From an uncultured bacterium (lineage in GTDB: Bacteria > Bacteroidota > Bacteroidia > Bacteroidales > Marinifilaceae), in NCBI GenBank assembly GCA_905216195.1, contig CAJMSX010000037.1, positions 1-37,835 on the forward strand: a DNA stretch of 37,835 bases, given 5' to 3'. The position numbers and the translations under genes are program-made. The notes below the pieces were generated by a model. It had not been told where the DNA came from, did no database searches, and saw only the letters and a list, made by a program, of their open reading frames with translations. How positions within the stretch are numbered: position 1 is the stretch's first letter; each line of letters begins with the position of its first letter. Positions 15,875 through 23,668 of the stretch are shown here, one piece after another.

Positions 15875-17270
15875 GCCGAATGCGTATAACGAACCCCTTT
15901 TCCGTCATTACCTGTACGGTGCCGTCCTCGGCGACCGGAGAAACTTCTTGGTAGGAACAAGGAATCGCTTCTTCTCCTTTCCGGTTGATATAACCTGTTT
16001 TTTTATGATCCCGGACAATAGCATATCCCTGCGGGCCGTAGGGTTCTATCCGGGTGTAAATGCAAGGGACAAACGTATTTCCTGCTTGGTCGGTAAGACC
16101 AACTTTAAAATCCGGGCGCATGAGCAGAAATAAACTGTCGTTGTACAGGTAAAGGTCTTTGTATTTACAAGGAAGCACTACCTTTCCCCGGTCGGATAAT
16201 AATCCGAACAATTCGTCACGGGAAATGCGAAATGTATGCTGGCCGACTTTTCCAATGGCGTCATATACGCAAGCTACCTTTTCCTCCTGCCGGTCATTGA
16301 TCAAGCCGTATTTGCCCTTAAGTCCGATACGGAATAAGCGGTTTCCCATAGGAGTGATTTCGTCATAGGACGGAGGAACGGTTTCTGTACCGGAACGGTC
16401 GATAAGACCGTATTTCCCCTCTTTTTTTATGACGGTCAGGCCTGTAGTGTCGAATTCCTGAATAAGGTCATAGGAACATTCGGTCAAGGGCCTTCCCCGG
16501 GCATCCAGCAAGCCGAATTTCCCATTTTGCCGGGCCTTGATGATATGGGGAGAATACATTCCGTTCAGGCTTTCGCAAAAACTCAGCGATTCATATTGAC
16601 AAGGTAGTACCAAATGCTTATCTTTTTTATCGATCAGGCCGTACAGCTTTCCTTTAGAAATGAGGTAAAAGCGGGGACCGAATTCTTGAGGATACGTATA
16701 TTCGCAAGCCAGGATTTCTTTTCCGGAAAGGGAAACGAAACCGTACTTTCCGTCTTTCAGTACCAGGGCGGCACCATCTTCATCGAATACACCGATGGAT
16801 TCGTAGTCAAAAGGGATAAGAGTTTTACCTGAAAAATTGATATAGCCGTATCGGTTACCCTGCCGCGCTTTGATGACGTTGTCCCGGAAATTAAATTCGA
16901 CATCCTGGTATTTACAGGAAATGACGGTTTTACCGTCTTCAGTAATTACGCCTTCCAGTCCGTCGCAAACGACTTTCGCCAGTCCGTTTTTAAAACTGAA
17001 AGCCTGATCGAAGCGAAGAGGAATAACAAAATTTCCTTTTCCATCGATATAGCCGTATTTACTACCCAGACGTACAGCAGCCAGTCCCTCGCTGAAATCT
17101 TTTGCCTGATCGAAAGTGTGGGGAATAACTTCGTAGCCTTTTTCATCCAGGAATCCCCATTTCCCATTTGCCATTTCATGGGCGAATGCAGTGGTGTTGA
17201 CCTTTTGGGAAGAATGACAGCCGGGAAGCAAAACGAGGCAGACCAAAGGGATGAAGATTGTATTTCTCAT
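15858..17270 (-). CDS. WG-repeat lipoprotein
   Basis: This 470-residue protein starts with a lipoprotein signal (hydrophobic core followed by the lipobox LLPGC, acylated Cys18) and is then built almost wholly from about 12 repeats of the WG (KWG) type. Examples are KWGFLDEKG, KYGYIDGKG, RYGYINFSG, KFGLLDARG and KYGLIDRSG, each followed by an I-P/V-P-C-x-Y/F-D/E-x-I/A segment. The repeats are about 35-40 residues apart and some lack the aromatic residue (LEGVITEDG, KVGLTDQAG). WG repeats are expected to form a beta-structured binding surface; the ligand is unknown. It would be tethered to the envelope. The stop overlaps the convergent exonuclease gene by 17 bp, so neither can have a separate terminator there. 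Confidence 0.88.
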   Translation of the reverse strand: MRNTIFIPLVCLVLLPGCHSSQKVNTTAFAHEMANGKWGFLDEKGYEVIPHTFDQAKDFSEGLAAVRLGSKYGYIDGKGNFVIPLRFDQAFSFKNGLAKVVCDGLEGVITEDGKTVISCKYQDVEFNFRDNVIKARQGNRYGYINFSGKTLIPFDYESIGVFDEDGAALVLKDGKYGFVSLSGKEILACEYTYPQEFGPRFYLISKGKLYGLIDKKDKHLVLPCQYESLSFCESLNGMYSPHIIKARQNGKFGLLDARGRPLTECSYDLIQEFDTTGLTVIKKEGKYGLIDRSGTETVPPSYDEITPMGNRLFRIGLKGKYGLINDRQEEKVACVYDAIGKVGQHTFRISRDELFGLLSDRGKVVLPCKYKDLYLYNDSLFLLMRPDFKVGLTDQAGNTFVPCIYTRIEPYGPQGYAIVRDHKKTGYINRKGEEAIPCSYQEVSPVAEDGTVQVMTEKGFVIRIRLKRPN

Positions 17271-17387
17271 TTTTCTGAAGCAGATAGGTTGGGTTGTGAT
17301 AGTTTAATAAACGAGAGGTGAAAGTTAATAATAAATTGAAGAAATTGATTTTGTCCGGAAGAGAATTTTTCTATGAGATCTATTTTG

Positions 17388-17395
17388 TATTTTTG
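17388..17395 (+). promoter_or_regulatory. Promoter -7 box for the HAD gene
   Basis: TATTTTTG is an exact TAnnTTTG match 35 bp before the ATG at 17430, in the gap divergent from the WG-repeat gene. Confidence 0.6.
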
Positions 17396-17429
17396 AACCG
17401 TTTGTATTCACCTGAGATCTGAAAATGAT

Positions 17430-18173
17430 ATGTTAACGGTATCTGAAGCCCTGGCTCGTTTCCTATCAGTCCGGCATTATTCCCGATTTTCTCTGAAAGC
17501 AGTCCTTTTCGATATGGACGGAGTGTTGTTCGATTCGATGAAAAATCATACTCTGGCCTGGTATAAAGCGGTTTCCGGGGAAGGAATTCCTTGCGAAAGG
17601 AATGAGTTTTACCGGTATGAGGGTAGTACCGGAGCGGGAACCATCCATTCGCTTTTTCAGCGAACTTACGGACGAAATGCTACTCCCGGGGAGGTGGAGC
17701 GGATTTATGGGGAGAAGAGCCGGTATTTTAATGAAATGGCCGAGCCGGAACCTATGCCCGGAGCGAAAGAGATTCTGGAGCAAGTGGTTGGAGCGGGATT
17801 AAAACCGGTTTTGGTTACCGGTTCGGGTCAGAACTCTTTGTTAGAGCGTTTGGAAAGGATTTATCCCGCTACTTTTCTTCCGGAGTATAGAGTGACGGCA
17901 TTCGATGTACGAAACGGGAAGCCGCATCCCGAACCTTATCTCAAAGGGTTGGAAAAGGCGGGAGTGCGGGCCTGGGAAGCCTTAGTGATCGAAAATGCAC
18001 CCTTGGGAGTGGAGGCGGCACATCATGCAGGGATTTTTACCATAGCGGTGAATACCGGTCCCTTATCCGAAGAGAGTTTGTGGGAAGCGGGGGCAGACCG
18101 GGTCTATCCCGATATGCCGGCTTTAAGTGCCGATTTTCAGGAAATTATCCGGCACATGTTACCTTTTGGTTAA
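17430..18173 (+). CDS. HAD-superfamily phosphatase/phosphomutase (beta-phosphoglucomutase-like)
   Basis: This 247-residue cytoplasmic enzyme has the four HAD motifs. Motif I is AVLFDMDGVLFDS with nucleophile Asp28 and acid/base Asp30, motif II is PVLVTGSGQ, motif III is GKPHPEPYL with the lysine, and motif IV is ALVIENAPLGVEAA. Between motifs I and II lies a helical C1-type cap (residues about 40-115), as in beta-phosphoglucomutase and small sugar-phosphate phosphatases. The family is broad, so phosphatase and mutase cannot be separated by sequence. An N-terminal extension of about 22 residues precedes motif I. No neighbour points to a pathway. Confidence 0.85.
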   Translation: MLTVSEALARFLSVRHYSRFSLKAVLFDMDGVLFDSMKNHTLAWYKAVSGEGIPCERNEFYRYEGSTGAGTIHSLFQRTYGRNATPGEVERIYGEKSRYFNEMAEPEPMPGAKEILEQVVGAGLKPVLVTGSGQNSLLERLERIYPATFLPEYRVTAFDVRNGKPHPEPYLKGLEKAGVRAWEALVIENAPLGVEAAHHAGIFTIAVNTGPLSEESLWEAGADRVYPDMPALSADFQEIIRHMLPFG

Positions 18174-18224
18174 TGCCTGAACTCCGGTTGAGCTGACAGT
18201 AGAAAGCATCCTCAACGATCTCTG

Positions 18225-19343
18225 TTAAGCCTGCCCGGTCTCTTCGGTAAAAGAAGAGCGGATTTTTGCAGAAGGTCTGCCGGGAGGAAAAGCGGTTGTT
18301 TGCCGTTCTGAATGCTTTTGATAAGAAATAATCAGGCCTATTACCTCGGAATAATTTTTTGTTCCTGACCCGATCCGGTTACTTTTCAGAAAAAAATTAT
18401 AGATTTTATGTTGTACCTTTCCCCAGTAAGGATGGTATTTATTTTGCCAATAGAGTTGATTGGCTTTAAAAGCTTCCCGTATTTCGGGGCGTATTTTCTT
18501 CACGAAAGTTTGGAATTCTTCTTCGGATAAAAGACGGGAGGCATTGTTTAAAACATAACCCAGTAAAAAAAAATTTCCGCTGTAACGGACCGCCGGTTCT
18601 TGGGAACGGGTACATACCAACCAGGCGTAAAAATTAGCTTCTGCTTCTCCGGATATGCTGAGACGATGTGCCATTTCGTGAGCATATACCGCCGGATATT
18701 CTTCAGGACGCAGTTCGTCGTTGAGGTTGAATTCGATGAAAAAAGGTCCCATATAGCCTGTTACGCCTACTGCGGACATCCAGGAAGAGAATAACATGGA
18801 TTTGGCTTTTAATGTGGACTCCGGCGAAATTAATCCGAATTCTCCGGCAATAGAGCGATATCCTTGCCGGATGGCGCTATCCGGAGCCGTTCGGTGTTTC
18901 GAAGGCACATAGCTTGCATTTAGTTCTTTTGTGTAAGCGTCCAGAAAGATCCGAAAGGATTCCGGGCTATATTTTTGATGCGGTATGCCTGTGCGGGTAT
19001 AAAAATCCTGCCTGAAATAATTCAGCCCCCAGGCGGCATAAAACCAAACGTATATCCAGCCCAGAAAGAGAAGCAGGTTGGTCAATCGTTGGACTCTTTG
19101 GCCTTTCTTTTTCACGGTGCGTATCAGATAGATGAAGATTCCCAAAATGCAGCCGATCAAAAAGCAGTCCCCCAGGGAAAAAGGAAAAAGGGAAGAGAAA
19201 GAAGAGAGTAGACCTGCAATGCCCGGATAAATATGCCGGGCATAATATTCTCCGGCGGAAGGAGAATCACGTATAATCCGGATCAGAATCAGGCTTATAA
19301 GCAGCAGACTCCAGGAAATTATTCGTAGATACGAGGATCGCAT
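18225..19343 (-). CDS. DUF3810 membrane protein with an HExxH metallopeptidase-like motif
   Basis: This 372-residue protein has three hydrophobic segments (about residues 9-24, 54-75 and 88-106) and a large following domain. That domain contains the segment YAHEMAHRLSISGEAEAN, with His222, Glu223 and His226 in HExxH and Glu235 about 9 residues later, which is the spacing of a gluzincin-type zinc site. The family (DUF3810) is common in Bacteroidota and Firmicutes and is functionally uncharacterised as far as I know. The membrane anchor and motif suggest a zinc peptidase acting at the membrane; activity is an inference. The C-terminal tail from about 340 is low-complexity polar. Confidence 0.82.
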   Translation of the reverse strand: MRSSYLRIISWSLLLISLILIRIIRDSPSAGEYYARHIYPGIAGLLSSFSSLFPFSLGDCFLIGCILGIFIYLIRTVKKKGQRVQRLTNLLLFLGWIYVWFYAAWGLNYFRQDFYTRTGIPHQKYSPESFRIFLDAYTKELNASYVPSKHRTAPDSAIRQGYRSIAGEFGLISPESTLKAKSMLFSSWMSAVGVTGYMGPFFIEFNLNDELRPEEYPAVYAHEMAHRLSISGEAEANFYAWLVCTRSQEPAVRYSGNFFLLGYVLNNASRLLSEEEFQTFVKKIRPEIREAFKANQLYWQNKYHPYWGKVQHKIYNFFLKSNRIGSGTKNYSEVIGLIISYQKHSERQTTAFPPGRPSAKIRSSFTEETGQA

Positions 19344-19481
19344 AACTCGTTTGGTTACTTATATTTTATTGAACCGTACAATATTACAATAAAAATTCCG
19401 ATTCTGCTCGCGGAACATTGCAAAATCTCCGTCGTATAACAAGCAGAGATAAGGAATACTAATTTTTAAACAGGAAAAACA

Positions 19482-20312
19482 ATGAAAACAAGTCTATTTA
19501 TTTTTATGTTATTCGGGATGACCGGTTTGGTGTTGGCAGGATGCAATAACAAGAAACAATACAGACCTGACGCCCGGATCGTTTCTGCAATGAATGCCAA
19601 ATATCCGAAAGCAAGCCGAGTGGAATGGGAACAGAAACACGGTTATCAGGTTGCCGATTTTTATGATAACGGCATGGAATCCGAAGCCTGGTTCGATCAT
19701 AACGGGAAGTGGTTGATGACGGAAAGTGACGTCAAATATAGTGCTTTGCCTTCGGCGATAAAAAACACGTTTGAGAAAAGTCCGTATAGTAGTTGGAAAA
19801 AAGACGATATAGACAAAATCGAACGTCAGGGAATGTCGGCGGTATATATCATTGAAGTGGAAAAGGACGGTCAGGAAACCGACCTTTATTTTACAGCCGG
19901 AGGAATGTTGGTGAAAGCCCTGAATGAAAGAGAACGGGGAGACCGGACGGATTATATGCCGGTTTTGCCGGAAATCCAGACCCAGGTTTTACAAAAATAT
20001 CCGGGTGCTGCTATTATCGAAACCGATAAAAAAGGCGGAAAATTATACGTAGATATTTTGGATAACAGGAAACCGAAAGAATTGGTATTCGATCATAATA
20101 CCTGGGTATCGACTTCCTGGAAAATGGATAAGGCCGATGTACCTTCTGCCGTTATGGATGCCTTGAGAAATTCAGAATATAAAAATTATCGGATCAACGA
20201 CGTGGTGTTTTATGAATCCGCTGCTTCCTCGTCATACCGCTTTAACCTGGAACAGGGAGATAAGGAGGTGGATGTATCAATCGATCCTCAGGGAAAGATC
20301 ACGAGAGACTAA
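19482..20312 (+). CDS. Tandem PepSY-like domain lipoprotein
   Basis: This 276-residue protein starts with a lipoprotein signal ending LVLAGC (Cys21) and contains two copies of a PepSY-like (DUF2874) domain. Copy one spans about residues 30-145 and opens VSAMNAKYPKASRVEWEQK; copy two spans about 160-275 and opens VLQKYPGAAIIETDKKGG. Each pairs a YP-x-A start with a later hydrophobic beta segment and a short helix with a PSA-I/V motif (LPSAIKNTF, VPSAVMDAL). These periplasmic domains are often linked to inhibition of, or binding to, other envelope proteins, but a role here is not known. A strong terminator follows. Confidence 0.82.
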   Translation: MKTSLFIFMLFGMTGLVLAGCNNKKQYRPDARIVSAMNAKYPKASRVEWEQKHGYQVADFYDNGMESEAWFDHNGKWLMTESDVKYSALPSAIKNTFEKSPYSSWKKDDIDKIERQGMSAVYIIEVEKDGQETDLYFTAGGMLVKALNERERGDRTDYMPVLPEIQTQVLQKYPGAAIIETDKKGGKLYVDILDNRKPKELVFDHNTWVSTSWKMDKADVPSAVMDALRNSEYKNYRINDVVFYESAASSSYRFNLEQGDKEVDVSIDPQGKITRD

Positions 20313-20338
20313 GGGTTTCCTGTAGGAATACATATAGG

Positions 20339-20377
20339 AAAAACCGGCCGGAAAGAAAAAACCGGCCGGTTTTTTTT
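20339..20377 (+). terminator. Strong Rho-independent terminator after the PepSY-like gene
   Basis: A 13-bp perfect stem, AAAAACCGGCCGG (20339-20351) with its complement (20362-20374), is followed by a T run of 8 (20370-20377). The stem core CCGGCCGG is G/C-rich and self-complementary. Confidence 0.9.
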
Positions 20378-20404
20378 GTTGTGATAATAATTTGGTTACT
20401 TTCG
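20375..20404 (+). promoter_or_regulatory. Possible promoter for the beta-propeller gene, starting in the terminator T tract
   Basis: TTTG at 20375-20378 lies 18 bp before TACTTTCG (20397-20404), one base off TAnnTTTG. The spacing matches the Bacteroidota -33/-7 arrangement. It would leave a leader of about 60 nt before the ATG at 20476. Confidence 0.45.
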
Positions 20405-20475
20405 TGAATGATCTGGATAACGGTTTGTATGTTAATTATCTGTAGAATAGAATTATTAACAAATAGTTTTAAATT

Positions 20476-21591
20476 ATGAAATTAATTGTTTCCTATTTGA
20501 AAATCTTTTTGTTGTTTTCTTTTTTAGGAGCGGGATGCCGGGATAAAACGGTCGGTTCTTTGTACCGGATTCCTTTAAAGAACGGTTTGAAAAATGCCGA
20601 GGTACTGCATCCCCAGGACTACGTCGATAGTGTAGATTACTTTGTTTTGGAGACGACCGATTCCTGCCTGTTGGGCGAGATTCAAAAAATAGAACGGTGG
20701 AAAAATCTATACTATATCCGGGATGTGAACGATAATCTGTATATCTTCGACCGGGAGGGAAAATTTATCCGGAAAATAGGAAGAAAAGGGCGGGGACCGG
20801 AGGAATATACGGTCATATCCGATTTTTCCATTGATCCAGTAAACGGAGATATTTATCTGATCGACTGGGGGAAAATGCAGATTTATTCCCGGGAAGGGCC
20901 CTTTCAACGGTCGGTTAAAATCCGGTCGGAATTACAGGTGTGTACGTTTGATGAAAAAGGGCGTCTTTTCTTTACGGCTCCTCTTTCCGGGGAAATAGCT
21001 CCTTTTATTTTTATCACTGTTTGCGACAGAGAGGGAAAAGTGTTGAAAGAGCTACCCGGACGATCTGTAGCTTGTAGTTTTGGGTTGTTCAACTGGATAC
21101 ACGAGCAATCGGGAAAAGTTTATTACAAGGAGGAATTGTCAGACACCGTGTATTACCTGGATTCGAAAATACACCCGTACCCTTATGCATGGATCGATTT
21201 CGGGGATTATAAATTTTCTTCCGCCTTGCTGGATATGGGGATGGCGGAGAAATGGCCGGGTTATTATCGTTTGACCGGTATCTATGACTTCCCGGGTTCT
21301 ATAGTGCTGGATGTGCAACGTGGCTTGATCGATCCGGAATCCTGTTCTTTTCTTTTCGATAAACGAAAGGGGACGGTCGGGGTGTTAGGAAAAGAGGGCG
21401 GGGAAAAAGGGTTTATGATCGACGGAGTTCTTTTTAGTCCGAAAGCGTCTTTTGAGAATCAGTTGATTTGCACGGCTTCGGCGGTAAATTTGGTGGACAA
21501 CCGACCAATTTTCGACGAGCGTCTGAAAAAAATTGCTACTGGACTCCAAGAAGATTCCAATGCCGTGATAGCGGTATTTTACATGAAATGA
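20476..21591 (+). CDS. 6-bladed beta-propeller lipoprotein
   Basis: This 371-residue protein starts with a lipoprotein signal (lipobox LGAGC, Cys21). The body resembles the 6-bladed beta-propeller family of Bacteroidota, with repeated strands of the form YYIRDVNDNLYIFDREGKFI (about residues 75-95), DFSIDPVNGDIYLIDWGKMQ and IYSREGPF. Such proteins are outer or surface-attached and are usually near nutrient-uptake or regulatory genes; the bound ligand is unknown. It stands alone between a terminator and mutA. I see no enzyme motif. Confidence 0.78.
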   Translation: MKLIVSYLKIFLLFSFLGAGCRDKTVGSLYRIPLKNGLKNAEVLHPQDYVDSVDYFVLETTDSCLLGEIQKIERWKNLYYIRDVNDNLYIFDREGKFIRKIGRKGRGPEEYTVISDFSIDPVNGDIYLIDWGKMQIYSREGPFQRSVKIRSELQVCTFDEKGRLFFTAPLSGEIAPFIFITVCDREGKVLKELPGRSVACSFGLFNWIHEQSGKVYYKEELSDTVYYLDSKIHPYPYAWIDFGDYKFSSALLDMGMAEKWPGYYRLTGIYDFPGSIVLDVQRGLIDPESCSFLFDKRKGTVGVLGKEGGEKGFMIDGVLFSPKASFENQLICTASAVNLVDNRPIFDERLKKIATGLQEDSNAVIAVFYMK

Positions 21592-21656
21592 GGCGATACA
21601 ATCGTTGTAAATGGGGAAAAAGGCGTTAAATAATTTTTTTAATCCCCTAAAAGACT

Positions 21657-21664
21657 TAAATTTG
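21657..21664 (+). promoter_or_regulatory. Promoter -7 box for mutA-mutB
   Basis: TAAATTTG matches TAnnTTTG exactly, 43 bp before the mutA ATG. The leader is short (about 36 nt) and contains no room for a cobalamin riboswitch. Confidence 0.65.
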
Positions 21665-21706
21665 TTCGTTTTTTACAATAACAGTTACAGTTAAATATAT
21701 AATATT

Positions 21707-23581
21707 ATGGCAGAAAATGTAAATGAGAAGCTTTTCAGTGAGTTTGCGCCAAACACAATGCAGGAGTGGGTGGACAAAGTTACTGCCGACCTCAAGGGGG
21801 CGGATTTTAATAAAAAGCTCGTATGGAGAACGAATGAAGGTTTTAATGTACAGCCGATGTACCGGTTGGAAAACATGGAAAACCTCAGGAATCTCGAATG
21901 TTTCCCGGGGGAATTCCCGTTTGTAAGGGGTAACAAGAAAGATAATAACGACTGGTATATTCGTCAGGATATACCGGTGAAGGATGTTACCGAAGCCAAT
22001 AAAAAAGCCTTGGATGTGTTGAACAGAGGCGTAAATTCGCTGGGCTTTATTTTCTCGGAGTGCCGGGAATTTACCAAAGCCGATATGGAGGCTTTGCTGA
22101 AAGATATTTGTCTGGAGTGTGTAGAGATTAATTTTGTATGCGAGTGTAAGAAGTGTTCTTTGATCGATGCCTTTATGGCCGTCGTGGCAGAGAGAGGTAC
22201 TGATCCCGAAAAAATTTACGGAGGTATTCAAATCGATCCTTTGACCGCGTTGACTTTGAAAGGTAAGACCTGTTGCGAGCATCCTTTCGGTTCGGTGTTG
22301 GAAAATACCCGAAAAATGGCGGCTTACAAAAATTTCAAGACGATAGAAGTCGGCGGTTATGTATTCAATAACTCCGGAGCTTCCATTGTGCAGGAATTGG
22401 GATTCAGTTTGGCTGCCGGGGTGGAATATCTGGATAAACTGATCGAGGCCGGTATGGATATAAACGAAATAGCCCCCCGCATTCGTTTCCATTTTGCTAC
22501 CGGTTCGAAATATTTTATGGAAATCGCAAAATTGCGTGCTGCCCGTTATTTGTGGGCGCATATCGTAAAGGCTTATCGTCCTTGTTGTGATTCCATTTGT
22601 AAAATGAATATTCATTCTGAAACTTCAGAATGGAATAAAACGGTGTATGATCCGAATGTAAATATGCTGCGTACTCAAACCGAGACCATGTCGGCGGTTT
22701 TAGGAGGGGTAGATTCTTATCTGGTGCATCCTTACGACTATATTTATGAATGTGAACCTTCGGAACTGGGAGAGCGGGTGGCCCGCAATCAACAGCTATT
22801 GTTGAAGGAAGAATCTCATTTTGCTAAGATTGTGGATGTGGCAGGAGGGTCGTACTACATTGAAGAATTGACGGAAAATATTGCTGAAGCTGCCTGGAAA
22901 CTCTTTTTGCAAGTGGAAGAGGAAGGCGGGTATATAGAAGCTTTCAAAAAAGGATTTATTCAGGCTGCGGTAAAAGCTACGGCTCAGGCCCGGGATATGG
23001 CTATCGCCCAGCGAAAAGAAAACTTTGTCGGTACCAACCAGTTCCCCAATTTCAATGAAAAGATCGAAAAACCCTTGTGTTCTTGCGTTTTGGAAGCGGA
23101 AGACCATACGGCTGAGGGAGCTACCGTGGAAACGCTCAAACCGTATCGGGGAGCGCAGGCTTTTGAAGCTTTACGTTTAAAAACCGATATGTATTCCGCT
23201 CAGCACGGACGTCCGGTTGTCTATATGTTCCCGATGGGGAATTTGGCCATGCGGAAAGCCCGGGCCCAGTTCGCCTGCAATTTCTTTGCTTGTGCCGGAT
23301 TCCAGGTGGTTGATAACAACGGTTTCAAAACGGTTGAGGAAGGAGTAAAAGCGTGTGTGGATAATCAGGCGGCAATTGTCGTATTGTGTAGCTCTGACGA
23401 CGAGTATGCAGGTTTCGCTCCGGAAGCTTTTGAAAAATTGAAAGACCGGGCCATCGTAGTGGTAGCCGGTAACCCGGAAAGCCGTCCGGAGTTGGAAGCT
23501 AAAGGATTGACTAACTATATCCATGTGAAAAACAATGTATTGGAAGAACTGAAGAATTATCAAAAAATGTTAGGTTTATAA
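21707..23581 (+). CDS. mutA: Methylmalonyl-CoA mutase small subunit
   Basis: This 624-residue protein is the non-catalytic beta chain of the heterodimeric mutase that interconverts methylmalonyl-CoA and succinyl-CoA. It aligns with MutB throughout: the TIM-barrel segment RFHFATGSKYFMEIAKLRAARYLWAHI parallels MutB RLSFFWAIGMNHFMEIAKMRAGRLLWAKI. The C-terminal domain lacks the DxHxxG cobalamin motif, with YMFPMGNLAMRKARAQF in its place, as expected for this subunit. It precedes mutB by 87 bp and is likely co-transcribed. In gut Bacteroidales the pair serves the succinate-to-propionate route. Confidence 0.95.
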   Translation: MAENVNEKLFSEFAPNTMQEWVDKVTADLKGADFNKKLVWRTNEGFNVQPMYRLENMENLRNLECFPGEFPFVRGNKKDNNDWYIRQDIPVKDVTEANKKALDVLNRGVNSLGFIFSECREFTKADMEALLKDICLECVEINFVCECKKCSLIDAFMAVVAERGTDPEKIYGGIQIDPLTALTLKGKTCCEHPFGSVLENTRKMAAYKNFKTIEVGGYVFNNSGASIVQELGFSLAAGVEYLDKLIEAGMDINEIAPRIRFHFATGSKYFMEIAKLRAARYLWAHIVKAYRPCCDSICKMNIHSETSEWNKTVYDPNVNMLRTQTETMSAVLGGVDSYLVHPYDYIYECEPSELGERVARNQQLLLKEESHFAKIVDVAGGSYYIEELTENIAEAAWKLFLQVEEEGGYIEAFKKGFIQAAVKATAQARDMAIAQRKENFVGTNQFPNFNEKIEKPLCSCVLEAEDHTAEGATVETLKPYRGAQAFEALRLKTDMYSAQHGRPVVYMFPMGNLAMRKARAQFACNFFACAGFQVVDNNGFKTVEEGVKACVDNQAAIVVLCSSDDEYAGFAPEAFEKLKDRAIVVVAGNPESRPELEAKGLTNYIHVKNNVLEELKNYQKMLGL

Positions 23582-23590
23582 AGTCCTTAT

Positions 23591-23630
23591 CGTTCGGATC
23601 TTTCTCCTCAGAGGGAGGAAGGTGTGAACG
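23591..23630 (+). other. Hairpin between mutA and mutB
   Basis: CGTTC (23591-23595) pairs with GAACG (23626-23630), and CTTTCTCC (23600-23607) with GGAGGAAG (23614-23621, one G-T pair), around a symmetric 4-nt internal loop and a 6-nt apical loop. There is no T tract. It could shield or stabilise the mutB message or set the mutA:mutB ratio; this is inference. Confidence 0.5.
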
Positions 23631-23668
23631 GATGACTTGGTGAACTTTATAGATTATAGACGAATATT

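Noticed and set aside
21592..21706. A cobalamin riboswitch upstream of mutA
   Set aside because: The predicted leader is only about 36 nt and no B12-box-like sequence is visible.
21656..22615. A 319-codon open frame on the minus strand opposite mutA
   Set aside because: It is the antisense shadow of the well-conserved mutA frame and resembles no protein family.
21707..23581. Missing DxHxxG motif in MutA as a damaged gene
   Set aside because: The small subunit normally lacks the cobalamin ligand.
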